Source: Candidatus Obscuribacterales bacterium (lineage in GTDB: Bacteria; Cyanobacteriota; Vampirovibrionia; Obscuribacterales; Obscuribacteraceae). Taken from it: a stretch of 34,061 bases of DNA. Numbering within the stretch: the stretch's first letter is position 1; each line of letters opens with the position of its first letter. Below the pieces are notes generated by a model. The model had not been told where the DNA came from. It saw only the letters and a program-made list of their open reading frames with translations, and did not search any database. The DNA is taken from NCBI GenBank assembly GCA_019746975.1, contig JAIERK010000161.1, positions 1 to 34,061 of the forward strand, in the 5' to 3' direction. Below are positions 20,423-29,046 of the stretch, one piece after another. Both the position numbers and the translations under genes were made by a program.

Positions 20423-21730
20423 ATGCTGCAACAATTCCAATCTCGCACGCCATATGAGTGGCGGGTGCTGTTCACAACATGGATGGGCATGCTTTTCGAC
20501 GGCATGGACGCGTCCATCTTCGTGTTGGCGCTCTACCCTACGCTTTCCGAATTGCTCAACACCACTTCACACGCTGAAGTGGGAGTGGCGGCTTCGTATG
20601 TTCTTGCAGCCTTCATGGTCGGCTGGACCGTCGGTTCTGCAATTTTCGGAGTAATTGCCGACCGCATCGGCCGCGTCAACACGATGGTATTGACCATTTT
20701 GTTGTATGCGGTGTGCACCGGACTATGTGCCACCAGTCATAGTACTATCGAGTTGGCAATTTATCGCTTCTTCGTCGGTTGCGGTATTGGTGGAGAGCTC
20801 AGTGTTGGAGCAGTTTTCCTGGCCGAATCGTGGAAAGGGAAAGGTCGTTATTGGGCCACCGGAGTGATGTGCACGGCATTCGGCTTCGGCTATCTGCTCA
20901 CAGCATGCTTGAATTATGGTCTGGGTGGGTTCGGTTGGCGCGCGCTGTACCTGGTAGGTATGGTGCCCGCATTGCTCACGATATATATCAGGTTAAAGCT
21001 CAAAGACTCTCATGAATTCGCAGAGGCAGCTGAACGGCGCGTGGAATCAAGTGCATTTGACAAAGTCGCACCAATACTCACAGTGTTCAACCGAGAAAAC
21101 AGAGGCAAATCTTGCTGCGTACTCTCGCTAGCTACTGCCGCAATTGTCGGTTACTGGGCGGTCCTGTCATGGGTTCCGGCATGGGTCAATCAACTTACAG
21201 GGACCAACGCCACCGCGGAGCGCAGCACCTGCGCCATCGTACTCAACGTAGGAGCCATAATTGGAGCGCTTGTCCTGGGCGGAGTCTTCGAAAAACTTGG
21301 TCGAAAGAAATCGTTCTTCTACTCATATCTGGGTGCGCTGGCGAGTTGCATCATGATGTTCCTGACAGTGAAGTCTTACGGACCAGAGCTATTGGTCTGG
21401 GTCTTCGTCGTCGGATTTTTCACAGAAGCACCCTTTGTGCCATTGCTGATTTATGTGCCAGAACTGTACAACGCAAAAATTCGTGTCACCGCTTTTGGTG
21501 TCAGCGTTCAGATGGGAAGATTGTTCGCGGCTGCCGCAGCCATTATGGCTGGGCAGTTAATAGCACTCTTTGGTGGCTCATACGCGATGGCTGGCTCATG
21601 CGTAGCACTTGTCTACGTCGTCGGCATGGTAGCGTCACTGGTGCTGCCACAGAGTACCGGGGATGTGCCGATGTCGACAGCACCTGCACCGACCGAGAAA
21701 AAACGGCAATTGGCAGGAGTCACAACCTGA
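20423..21730 (+). CDS. MFS transporter (metabolite:H+ symporter type)
   Basis: 435 residues with about 12 hydrophobic segments, the usual size for the major facilitator superfamily. The cytoplasmic loop 2-3 signature GVIADRIGR lies at 76-84, with a related GGVFEKLGRKKS in the second half. FDGMDASIF in the first helix (25-33) and YRFFVGCGIGGELSVGAVFLAE are typical of the sugar/aromatic-acid symporter and sialate-permease branch. It acts in the inner membrane, importing a small organic substrate with protons; the substrate cannot be deduced. GAGG nine bases before the ATG is the ribosome site. It appears to be a single gene, separated from ssrA by about 290 bases that must hold both promoters. 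Confidence 0.9.
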   Translation: MLQQFQSRTPYEWRVLFTTWMGMLFDGMDASIFVLALYPTLSELLNTTSHAEVGVAASYVLAAFMVGWTVGSAIFGVIADRIGRVNTMVLTILLYAVCTGLCATSHSTIELAIYRFFVGCGIGGELSVGAVFLAESWKGKGRYWATGVMCTAFGFGYLLTACLNYGLGGFGWRALYLVGMVPALLTIYIRLKLKDSHEFAEAAERRVESSAFDKVAPILTVFNRENRGKSCCVLSLATAAIVGYWAVLSWVPAWVNQLTGTNATAERSTCAIVLNVGAIIGALVLGGVFEKLGRKKSFFYSYLGALASCIMMFLTVKSYGPELLVWVFVVGFFTEAPFVPLLIYVPELYNAKIRVTAFGVSVQMGRLFAAAAAIMAGQLIALFGGSYAMAGSCVALVYVVGMVASLVLPQSTGDVPMSTAPAPTEKKRQLAGVTT

Positions 21731-21838
21731 GTTTTTTTGAGATAATGGGGACTCTAGGAGTAGCATCTGACTAATCCCTGCCATCAACCGCGGTTTTCCC
21801 GCACACCTCCGGTACCAATCTTGACTAATGTCCCACCG

Positions 21839-22153
21839 ATGTCTGACGACGCTCCGATTGTGGAAGTGAAAGTCCTTTTGGACCATAAGGACAAAGGCTC
21901 GTATCCAGGTCGAATCTTCATCAAGAAGCCCTATGAGAAGAATGGACATTGGCTCTGCCCGGTCGGCGTCGACGGTCTTGGGGCTTTGCCGGAAATCGGC
22001 GGTGGCACAGCAATTCAATCGCTGTGCCTGGCAATTAGCGCGTTGGAGTTCCGACTCAAACTGTACATAGAACGAGAAGGAAAGATCTACCTCAACGAAG
22101 GCGTCAATCGAGGACGACCAATTGACCTGCAAAGCATGTTTCCCAAAACATAG
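21839..22153 (+). CDS. Small hypothetical protein (104 aa)
   Basis: ATG 21839 is chosen over an in-frame TTG at 21821; neither has a good ribosome site. The product is soluble, with no signal or membrane segment. A strand-rich start (VEVKVLLDHKDKGSYPGRIF) is followed by a Trp-Cys-Pro phrase (HWLCPVGVDGLG), then IGGGTAIQSLCLAISALEF. This order resembles small domain-of-unknown-function proteins of about 100 residues (DUF6968-like), a tentative likeness from memory. It follows the MFS gene by about 110 bases. Confidence 0.6.
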   Translation: MSDDAPIVEVKVLLDHKDKGSYPGRIFIKKPYEKNGHWLCPVGVDGLGALPEIGGGTAIQSLCLAISALEFRLKLYIEREGKIYLNEGVNRGRPIDLQSMFPKT

Positions 22154-22609
22154 TCATGGAATCACGAAGAGTAGTTCACAACCTAGCCACGATTCGAATA
22201 TAGATTTGGCCAACTAAGTTAACTTTCCGTGCGCGTCTTGGTAACAGTCGACGGCCTGCACTTAGTCCTTTGGATTAACGGTGAATTCCGAGTAGAGACT
22301 TTCCGCCCCCGCAGTTTTCTAAATTTATCGCTGTAACGTTGCGGTAACGATTATGGCAACAATAAATATAACAGCAGTTTGGAAGTCGCCCGCATACATT
22401 GATACTTCCAACAGCATCCCAGATTCGCAGACGCGTCAATACTGACGAGTCAGGTTTCTATTTCAACAATATCCAAGTGCACAATCCTCAGACCTCAATC
22501 GATATTCAATAAACAGAAGTATTCAGGAATAGCAAACACACGACCACAATCGACTTTACCGACGCTCCATCTTCCCCCGCGAAAAGATGGAATGATACCG
22601 CGCATGGTT
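22154..22609. other. Intergenic region with possible decayed coding sequence
   Basis: No intact gene. A 30-codon ATG frame (22353-22445, starting MATINITAVWKS) is followed in the +1 frame by ESGFYFNNIQVHNPQTSIDI and a TAA, which reads like a frameshifted protein remnant. The low GC and lack of a ribosome site argue against a working gene. Confidence 0.25.
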
Positions 22610-22658
22610 CACGAAGTTTTTGCAGAAGGGAAGAACGGCCCAATGCAAAAACTTCGTG
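22610..22658. terminator. Perfect 15-bp inverted repeat
   Basis: CACGAAGTTTTTGCA (22610-22624) and TGCAAAAACTTCGTG (22644-22658) are exact inverted copies around a 19-base loop, followed by TTTTA on the plus strand. It could terminate a plus-strand transcript or be part of a dispersed repeat; the AT-rich arms are not typical of a terminator. Confidence 0.5.
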
Positions 22659-22803
22659 TTTTAGGAGATGTTTGCAAGAGAGTCGACGACTAGAACTGTT
22701 GCACAGTGATAGACAATTGAGTCGTAGCGTTGCTAATCCAGAGAGGAAAAAGTCCGTACTAATGATCTCCCAAACTCGGAAATATTTTTCCGACTTGCTC
22801 GGT

Positions 22804-22820
22804 GCCAGCGAGACGCTGGC
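22804..22820. terminator. Short GC-rich hairpin downstream of prmA
   Basis: GCCAGCG and CGCTGGC form a perfect 7-bp stem with a 3-base loop, about 70 bases past the prmA stop. No T-run follows on the minus strand, so its role as prmA terminator is tentative. Confidence 0.35.
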
Positions 22821-22887
22821 GCTACGTTGCGCGGTGCCTTTACTCCGAGCTACTACAACACAAAGCCAGCAATTGATGCCTCGCGCA

Positions 22888-23769
22888 CTAGCGCTGTAGA
22901 ACGATGCCGACCCAATTACCTAGCGTCTCTGCCCTCTCGATATTCATGGGATAACGACTGATTGCGTTTTTCAAAAGATCCAATTTCTCACGCAAGATAC
23001 CGGCGCCAATGACTTTGCCACCGGCATTAAGTAAGCGCACATAGTCTGGTAGAAGCGCGATTATATCCTCGCAAGTCAGATTGGAGAGAATCATATCGAA
23101 CTGCATGTTCTCCACAGTCTCGGTTGACCCCAGTCGCAAGTCTATCTGCCCTTCCAGGTTGTTGATCTTCAAGTCAACCTCTGCTGTCTCAATAGCGACA
23201 GGATCGGTATCGACACCGATGACTCGTGCTTCGGGATTCAAGAGTTTGCATGCGATCGCTAGAATACCGCTACCGGTCCCGACATCGAGAATCTGTCCCT
23301 CCGGCGGATAAGCTTCGAGCGCGCGCAAACAGAACTGCGTTGTCGTGTGCAAACCGGTTCCGAACGCCATTCCCGGCTCCATAAGGATAGTCTTTCTGCC
23401 GTCGGTGAGCTCGGTGCTGAGCTCGCCTTTCCGCCACAGCGGACAAACAACGAACTTCGTCCCGACGCGGAAAGGTTCGAATCCTTCTTTCCATTTAGCC
23501 AGCCAATCTTCTCTCGGCACATCGGAGACTTTCAGCGATCTCAGGGTATCCGACAGTCCATGCTCTTCGAGCAATGCGATCAGTCGCTGAAGCGTTTCCT
23601 TATCCAGCTTTGACTTCTCAAAGGACGCACGGATAATGACTTGCTCGTCGCTCTCCGGTACGACTTCGCATCCCAGTGCACCGCCCTGGACGAGGAGCCA
23701 AGAAGCCATGTCCTCAAGCTTTTCAGGGGCAATAAGCTCCAGCTGCGACCATCTTTGTTCGTCTGGCAT
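22888..23769 (-). CDS. prmA: Ribosomal protein L11 methyltransferase
   Basis: PrmA trimethylates lysines and the N-terminus of ribosomal protein L11 using S-adenosylmethionine. The chosen start (ATG 23769, MPDEQRWSQL) gives 293 residues, the normal length; the frame is open to 23889, but the extra 40 residues are not family-like. Landmarks are the N-terminal L11-recognition domain, the linker EDWLAKWKEGFEPF (about 87-100), EPGMAFGTGLHTTT (131-144), the AdoMet loop ILDVGTGSGILA (160-171), SNLTCEDI in place of the common NILA-type motif IV, and the C-terminal GNWVGIVLQR. Cytosolic. It is the last gene on this strand here, following the TPR gene after about 280 bases, and probably has its own promoter. 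Confidence 0.93.
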   Translation of the reverse strand: MPDEQRWSQLELIAPEKLEDMASWLLVQGGALGCEVVPESDEQVIIRASFEKSKLDKETLQRLIALLEEHGLSDTLRSLKVSDVPREDWLAKWKEGFEPFRVGTKFVVCPLWRKGELSTELTDGRKTILMEPGMAFGTGLHTTTQFCLRALEAYPPEGQILDVGTGSGILAIACKLLNPEARVIGVDTDPVAIETAEVDLKINNLEGQIDLRLGSTETVENMQFDMILSNLTCEDIIALLPDYVRLLNAGGKVIGAGILREKLDLLKNAISRYPMNIERAETLGNWVGIVLQR

Positions 23770-24047
23770 TTCCAAATACCTGGATAGGGAGACTAGATCA
23801 TACGACAGATAGTTTTGATGCAATTTAGCTGAAAACATAAACTTAACGATGTTTATGCCGAGAAAGCCTCTGGTAGCAGCTTTCGACAATAATTACGAAG
23901 GATCATAGTAAGCAACAATTAGTAGAGTCGAACAGGGCTAGGCACTGTGGTCAATAACATTCGGAGACGATGTGGTGGTAGGAACCTGGTCATGTTCTAG
24001 ATGAGCCATCAAATGCGACGGCGCGCAAACAGGCGATAGCAGGGCGT

Positions 24048-25406
24048 CTAAAACTTTGTCTTTTGGAGCTTCTGTTCGAGCTGCTTGTGACTTTGAGTGA
24101 TTGCGTGTGTGTGTGATTCCTTGGTGGCAAGGACATCCGCATGATCTTGACCCAGGGTTTGCTCCATAACGCGAATCACTTCTTTGTAGAGCACAGCGGC
24201 TTCGGTGAACTTGCCCTGCCGCTCGCAGACCAAAGCAAGGTTGTTGGCAGCGCGCGCAACATCGAGGTGATCTTTACCGAGCAGCCTTTCCGAAATCTTG
24301 TAAATACGCTTACAGAGCGGCTCTGACTTCTCGTATTTTCTCCGCTTCCAATATACATGAGCCAGATTTTCGAGAGTCGTCAGAATGCGAGGATCGTCTT
24401 CCTCGAAGTCAGAAGCCTCATCCAGAGCTGCCAGCCATAAGGCCTGCGCGTAGAAGTAGTTGCCTTCCTCCATCGCTTTCAACGCAGTCTTTCTAAAAGC
24501 ATCCCAGTCGGATTTGTGCCTGGTCTTGCTTTCTTCGATACGCGCTTCCAGCTCTTCCGCTTCGGAGACCCGATTGACCTTTCTCAGCAGCTTGGCGAAG
24601 AGGTCCGATATGTCAGCGACTTGCGGATGAAACGGTCCCAGCATCGTCTCTCGAATCTCGAGAGCTCGCTTCCAGGATTGCTCAGCCTGAGTGTATCTTT
24701 CAGTGGCGAAGTAGAGTCGCCCCAAATTCTTCAAATCGGTGGAGACGCTAAGATGGTTTTTTCCATATACTGTTTCTCTGATGCTCAGCGCTTCGACTAG
24801 AGCAGCCTCCATATTTTCGGGCTCGTTTTTCCGAGAATACATTGTCGCAAGTTCAACCAGCAAATCTGCCAGCTGACTGGTATTGCGAGAACCCTTCTTC
24901 TTCATTTGCGAAACTTCGATGCGAGCAAGATTAATTGCGTCGTCCAGCGCCTTCGCTTCCTGGCGGCGCTTAACCTCCTCCGGGCTGAGCGCCTCAGCGG
25001 GCTGCCGCGCTTCTTCCGTCAAAAACCCCTTCACGTTCTCGACGTAAGATCCGGGCTTCTCGCCGTCGACTGCGTCTGGAGTTCTTACATAAACCGGGAC
25101 ATTGAAGTGGCTGAGGGTGAGGGCAGCCAGGTCGTCTGAGCTGTCCGTGACGGGCTCACCGGTCAGATAGAACTTAATATCGTTGAGAAGGTTGGTCGCT
25201 TCTGCCAGCTCTTCAGGCATACCGAGCTGCTCGTAAATCTCACAAGCGCTGTTGAGCGCGCGCTCGGCATTCTCAAACTCGTCGGTCTTCGAGTAGGCAG
25301 AGCCCAAATCGAAGTAAGCTCTTGCCGCTTCGGGACTCCGGGGACCGTGATTGTAGGCTTGCAGTTTTAGTTTTTGCCGCAAAAGGGCAATCATGTCAGG
25401 ATTCAT
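24048..25406 (-). CDS. Tetratricopeptide repeat protein (kinesin-light-chain type)
   Basis: 452 residues with at least six TPR units of the long 42-residue kinesin-light-chain style, shown by repeated phrases such as LKNLGRLYFATERYTQAEQS, RALEIRETMLGPFHPQVADI, LENLAHVYWKRRKYEKSEPL and NNLALVCERQGKFTEAAVLY. Repeats run at residues about 20-65, 175-290 and 305-430, with a charged, proline-containing linker (about 85-150) between the first unit and the rest. There is no signal peptide or membrane segment, so it is probably a cytosolic protein-protein interaction scaffold. Its partners cannot be inferred. Start at ATG 25406 (MNPDMIALLRQKL). Confidence 0.88.
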   Translation of the reverse strand: MNPDMIALLRQKLKLQAYNHGPRSPEAARAYFDLGSAYSKTDEFENAERALNSACEIYEQLGMPEELAEATNLLNDIKFYLTGEPVTDSSDDLAALTLSHFNVPVYVRTPDAVDGEKPGSYVENVKGFLTEEARQPAEALSPEEVKRRQEAKALDDAINLARIEVSQMKKKGSRNTSQLADLLVELATMYSRKNEPENMEAALVEALSIRETVYGKNHLSVSTDLKNLGRLYFATERYTQAEQSWKRALEIRETMLGPFHPQVADISDLFAKLLRKVNRVSEAEELEARIEESKTRHKSDWDAFRKTALKAMEEGNYFYAQALWLAALDEASDFEEDDPRILTTLENLAHVYWKRRKYEKSEPLCKRIYKISERLLGKDHLDVARAANNLALVCERQGKFTEAAVLYKEVIRVMEQTLGQDHADVLATKESHTHAITQSHKQLEQKLQKTKF

Positions 25407-25735
25407 AAATCGATCCGTAAGATCTCGATGCCTATCTCATGTATGCCCAGTTTTCCGACCAAATAAAGCTTTCTAACTAAAGTTACATTGTACGTCGTTG
25501 CTGGTGGGGCGGTGTGATCGAGCCTCCCAATCAGTCGCGGCCGACACATGGAACGATTGAAAACTCCGTTTTTATGAATGTTTATCAGCCGAACAAACGT
25601 AGCTGGTATCGAATTCGGTGGCTAATTGCTAGATAACACCCAAATCTGAGAACGAACGGTTGTCAAACCCAGGAATAGGTTTTCCCGAGAACAAAGGGTG
25701 CATTTAAACTGCACGCAAGATTCAAGAATAAATAG
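25407..25735. other. Intergenic region between TPR gene and tRNA-Leu
   Basis: About 330 bases without a supported gene. GTGCA/TGCAC (25698-25714) forms a short hairpin beyond the tRNA 3' end that might assist termination on the minus strand. It must also hold the promoter of the TPR gene; no clear hexamers seen. Confidence 0.3.
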
Positions 25736-25819
25736 TGCCGAAGGAGGGAATCGAACCCACACGGTATTGCTACCGGTTGATTTTGAGTCAACTGCGTCTG
25801 CCAGTTTCGCCACTTCGGC
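25736..25819 (-). tRNA. tRNA-Leu, anticodon CAA
   Basis: 84 nt including discriminator A. Acceptor stem GCCGAAG/CTTCGGC. The anticodon stem GTTGA/TCAAC encloses the loop CTCAAAA, giving anticodon CAA (codon UUG). The long variable arm CGGTAGCAATACCG is typical of class II tRNA-Leu. The T loop TTCGAAT is normal, but the T stem GTGGG/CCCTC has one U-U mismatch. CCA is not encoded. A TAGAAT hexamer at 25840-25835 on the same strand is a possible -10 box. Confidence 0.95.
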
Positions 25820-25870
25820 TTGAGGTTGGTTTTTATTCTACACCAACAGCAATTTTATGGGCCTATACTG

Positions 25871-26611
25871 ATGAAACATGTCGATACACAGACGGACGAG
25901 CACCTTTTGACAAGTAAGAAATCCACGCCCCATTTCGTAGTTGCGGGTTTTGACCCATTTGGCGATGCCTCTTTCAATCCAAGTGAAGAGATAGCCAAGC
26001 TGTTTCCTGACTTGATAACTGTGAAAAGCTATGGACAAGTTCCGGTGACGCAGTTGGTCCTGCCGACCTGTTGCCGGGCCTCCTGGACCAAGCTGAAAAG
26101 GACATTGGACAGCCTGAGTGATGACGATGTAAACCTGGTCGCCATCGGACTGTCTGCGATGAGTACTCACCTCGAACTGGAGAGGGTTGCTCTTAACCTT
26201 CGAGATTATCGCATTGAAGACAACAATGGCCACCAACCGCTCAATAAGAGAATCCAGAAAAAGGGCGAGAATGCTCTATTTACGACAGTCCCGCTCGACA
26301 AAGTTCAAAAGACCTTGACCGATAGGGGCATACCGACCAGGATTTCCAACCATGCGGGAACCTTCGTTTGCAACGATGTGTACTTCAATGCGCTGCATTA
26401 TCAAAAATTGCATGAGCATATCAAATCAGCATTGTTTGTGCATGTTCCGCTGCCGAAGAATTTCATAGCGCAGATGAGAGGGTCGAAAAAGATGCCGAAG
26501 CTCTCAACATTGAAAACCAAGCGACTGCCTGTGAAACCGGATGAGCAGCTGAAGGTGATGCAAGAAGCAATGCAGATTGTCATTTTGGAATGTTTGAAAC
26601 ATAGCGGCTAG
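25871..26611 (+). CDS. pcp: Pyroglutamyl-peptidase I (C15 family)
   Basis: A cysteine peptidase that removes N-terminal pyroglutamate from peptides, cytosolic. From ATG 25871 the product has 246 residues, slightly longer than the usual ~215 because of extra residues at both ends. An earlier in-frame TTG (25820) directly abuts the tRNA gene and is unlikely. The catalytic triad is visible as E104 (LELERVALN), C167 (AGTFVCNDVYF) and H191 (FVHVPLP). The spacings of 63 and 24 residues are the same as E81/C144/H168 of the Bacillus enzyme. GFDPFG near the start is the conserved substrate-pocket loop (usually GFxPFG). The basic C-terminal segment (MRGSKKMPKLSTLKTKRLPV) is unusual. It is divergent from tRNA-Leu. 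Confidence 0.9.
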   Translation: MKHVDTQTDEHLLTSKKSTPHFVVAGFDPFGDASFNPSEEIAKLFPDLITVKSYGQVPVTQLVLPTCCRASWTKLKRTLDSLSDDDVNLVAIGLSAMSTHLELERVALNLRDYRIEDNNGHQPLNKRIQKKGENALFTTVPLDKVQKTLTDRGIPTRISNHAGTFVCNDVYFNALHYQKLHEHIKSALFVHVPLPKNFIAQMRGSKKMPKLSTLKTKRLPVKPDEQLKVMQEAMQIVILECLKHSG

Positions 26612-26659
26612 CGCACCGCGTACGACACCACAAGAAGCCACTACACGCAGCTCTCTCTA

Positions 26660-26761
26660 ATGACTATGAACGCGGGCGACGCGGATACATTTCTGATCGA
26701 GGAGGAACTCGAGGAGCCGACTAGAATAGGTCCGGCCATTCCAATAGCAAAGCATTTCTAA
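26660..26761 (+). CDS. Possible 33-aa ORF
   Basis: ATG (26660; also 26666) to TAA, an acidic peptide starting MTMNAGDADTFLIEEELEEP. The composition looks coding, but there is no ribosome binding site and no family. It lies between pcp and the zinc protein and could be a remnant. Confidence 0.2.
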   Translation: MTMNAGDADTFLIEEELEEPTRIGPAIPIAKHF

Positions 26762-26823
26762 CATGGTCACGTCGAAAAAACATTGATCAAAAGCAACACC
26801 GAATATAGTGCACTACGGATCGT

Positions 26824-27051
26824 CTACTGAAAAGGACCCAGCGTACCGCACCAATCCTTTGCTGACTTTTGACCTTGAGAGCAATTCTTCGTGTGCTCTT
26901 TAATGTGCTTGGAGCAGGCTGACTTTCCGCATTTTGAACAATGTCCGGCTTCCAGCCCGGGCAAGGGAGGAAGTATTCCCATTAGAGGACTGACAGGCTC
27001 GCCACATACACAGCAAGTTCCTTTGAGCGGAGCATCCGATGTGATGGACAT
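26824..27051 (-). CDS. Small zinc-binding protein (75 aa)
   Basis: 75 residues with a dense set of possible zinc ligands: C13-x2-C16, C38-x2-C41, C46, H49, H53 and C57 (GHCSKCGKSACSKHIKEH). This suggests two zinc sites, in an arrangement similar to AN1- or B-box-like fingers. The start is well supported by a near-perfect ribosome site, GAGGAGGTGA, 7 bases before the ATG. There is no membrane segment. The function is unknown; such small fingers often act as protein- or nucleic-acid-binding adaptors. It is divergent from the glpK region. Confidence 0.75.
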   Translation of the reverse strand: MSITSDAPLKGTCCVCGEPVSPLMGILPPLPGLEAGHCSKCGKSACSKHIKEHTKNCSQGQKSAKDWCGTLGPFQ

Positions 27052-27067
27052 GGCTTGTCACCTCCTC

Positions 27068-27472
27068 GTTCGAAAGAGCTTTGATCACATCATAGCGAAT
27101 TTTTCGCTTTCAAGGCTGATGCCGGTAACCAACAAGACGCAATCCTGAATCGGTTCGAACTCCGAGCCAGGTGAAGGGCATTGTCGCGGATCTCTTGCTC
27201 GTGGAGATGTTTGCAGCACCGGCTTCCGCCGCTGTGGTACCGATGGATGCGCGATTGCAATAGCGACTGCCGCGGCTTGAGCCAAAGAAGGACAAGTATT
27301 CAATTGCTGGTGCTGACCAGACCGGTTCCTGCGGAAGGTTGGACCTGCTCTGTTACCGGCTCGACCACCGATAGAGCAGAGCGCTTTCATACATAAAATC
27401 GGAGCGGGCCTGATAATATGAACGTCCTGTGGATACAGGTAGCCAAGCAGCCGTGCGGGAGGCGCATCGACC
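27068..27472. other. Upstream region of glpK
   Basis: About 400 bases. Several overlapping frames exist on the minus strand, but none has a ribosome site or recognisable domain, so I call no gene. CCTGTGGATACAGG (about 27430) is a small hairpin near the glpK start. GGGAGG at 27460-27465 is the glpK ribosome site. Confidence 0.3.
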
Positions 27473-28966
27473 ATGACCAAATATATCGTCAGCATTGATC
27501 AGGGCACTACAAGCTGCCGAGCCTTCATTTTCGACAAGAACGGCGCGACCGTAGGTATGGGGCAGAAGGAGTTCGCCCAACATTACCCGCAACCTGGTTG
27601 GGTCGAGCACGATGCACAAGAGATCTTCGAGACGGAAGTCGACTGCATTAAGGAAGCGGTCAAGTCAGCCGGTATCAAGAGCGACGAAATAGCCTGCGTC
27701 GGTGTAACCAACCAACGCGAAACAACCGTGGTTTGGGATAAAACCAACGACAAGCCGATACACAATGCTATCGTGTGGCAATGCCGAAGAACCCGGAAGG
27801 TCGCCGAAGAGCTGCGCGACGAACCGGCTTTCCGCGAAAAGACTGGATTGGTGCCGGACGCTTATTTCTCTGGACCTAAAATCAGTTGGATTCTAGACAA
27901 TGTCAAAGATGCCCGCGCTAGAGTCGATTCGCTCCAGTTCGGAACAATCGATACCTGGCTCATTCGCAAGCTCACGAAGGAGAGAAATCACCTTACAGAA
28001 CCAAGCAACGCCAGTAGAACCATGGTGTACAACGTCAAGACGATGGACTGGGACGATGAGCTTCTCATGAGGCTGAACATCCCTCGCTCCATGATGCCGA
28101 AGGTAGTTCCATCCAACGCCAATTTTGGATTAACCGACAAAACCATTTTGGGCTTTGAAGCGCCGATTTTAGCCAATCTCGGCGATCAACAATCGGCGTT
28201 ATTCGGACAGTGCTGCTTCGAGCGAGGAATGCTCAAGTGCACCTACGGCACCGGCAGCTTCCTGCTCGCTAATATTGGGACAGAGATGCGACTCATCGAC
28301 GGTTTGCTCACCACAGTTGGTTGGCAACTCGAAGGCGAACCGGTCGTCTACGCATTCGAAGGTGCTATTTTCGTCACCGGCGCAGCCATACAGTGGTTGC
28401 GAGATGGGCTGAGCATCCTCGCATCCAGTGACGAGAGTGAGCGCATGGCCACCTCGATTAACTCCAATGACGGCGTCTACTTCGTCCCGGCGTTCGTAGG
28501 TATGGGATCGCCGTGGTGGAATTCTGATGTTCGCGGAACAATCGTCGGTCTCACGCGCGGCACCAAGCGCGAACACCTTGTCCGAGCAGCGTTAGAGGCG
28601 ATGGCATATCAAGTCAGCGACGTAGCCAACGACATGCGAGAGCATGGCGTAAGCGTGTCCGAATTGAGAGTCGACGGTGGAGCTACGCGAAACGCTTTCA
28701 TGCTGCAGTTCCAGGCTGATCTCCTGGGGGTCCCTGTAGTCAGAGCCTCTCAAGTGGAGTCGACGGCGTGGGGGGTCGGTGCCCTTGCGGCGCTCAAATG
28801 TGGCTTGATTCCGGACCTGGATGCCCTGAAGAAGAAATGGAAGAGCGATTTGCGCCTTCAGCCGGTAGAAAACCGCCGTTCTGAATATGAAGGTTGGCAA
28901 CGTGCGCTGGCCGGCGCCTTCGCCTGCGCTGGAGTGGCGCCTAAGAAGCAGATCCTTAAAGTCTGA
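27473..28966 (+). CDS. glpK: Glycerol kinase
   Basis: Phosphorylates glycerol to sn-glycerol-3-phosphate with ATP, feeding glycerol into glycolysis and lipid synthesis; cytosolic. 497 residues, matching the FGGY-family norm of about 500. Landmarks are the N-terminal phosphate loop SIDQGTTSCRAF, glycerol-contacting R82-E83 in NQRETTVVWD, the substrate-site phrase LGDQQSALFGQ, the nucleotide-site phrase CTYGTGSFLLAN, and the C-terminal FGGY signature region around ELRVDGGATRNAFMLQFQAD. GGGAGG before the ATG is a good ribosome site. No facilitator (glpF) or glycerol-3-phosphate dehydrogenase gene is adjacent, so it stands alone. Confidence 0.97.
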   Translation: MTKYIVSIDQGTTSCRAFIFDKNGATVGMGQKEFAQHYPQPGWVEHDAQEIFETEVDCIKEAVKSAGIKSDEIACVGVTNQRETTVVWDKTNDKPIHNAIVWQCRRTRKVAEELRDEPAFREKTGLVPDAYFSGPKISWILDNVKDARARVDSLQFGTIDTWLIRKLTKERNHLTEPSNASRTMVYNVKTMDWDDELLMRLNIPRSMMPKVVPSNANFGLTDKTILGFEAPILANLGDQQSALFGQCCFERGMLKCTYGTGSFLLANIGTEMRLIDGLLTTVGWQLEGEPVVYAFEGAIFVTGAAIQWLRDGLSILASSDESERMATSINSNDGVYFVPAFVGMGSPWWNSDVRGTIVGLTRGTKREHLVRAALEAMAYQVSDVANDMREHGVSVSELRVDGGATRNAFMLQFQADLLGVPVVRASQVESTAWGVGALAALKCGLIPDLDALKKKWKSDLRLQPVENRRSEYEGWQRALAGAFACAGVAPKKQILKV

Positions 28967-29046
28967 GATCCAGCTTAACTAAAGCACACCGAAATCAAGA
29001 GCAATTTGTGATACAAAGAGGTCGTTCGACCAGTGGGGGCGCGCAC

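Noticed and set aside
22672..22899. 75-codon plus-strand frame after the inverted repeat.
   Set aside because: It has no good ribosome site, runs into the prmA end, and shows no recognisable motif.
27085..27495. 136-codon minus-strand frame overlapping the glpK start.
   Set aside because: It has no ribosome site or domain, it is Pro/Arg-rich, and it overlaps a confident gene.
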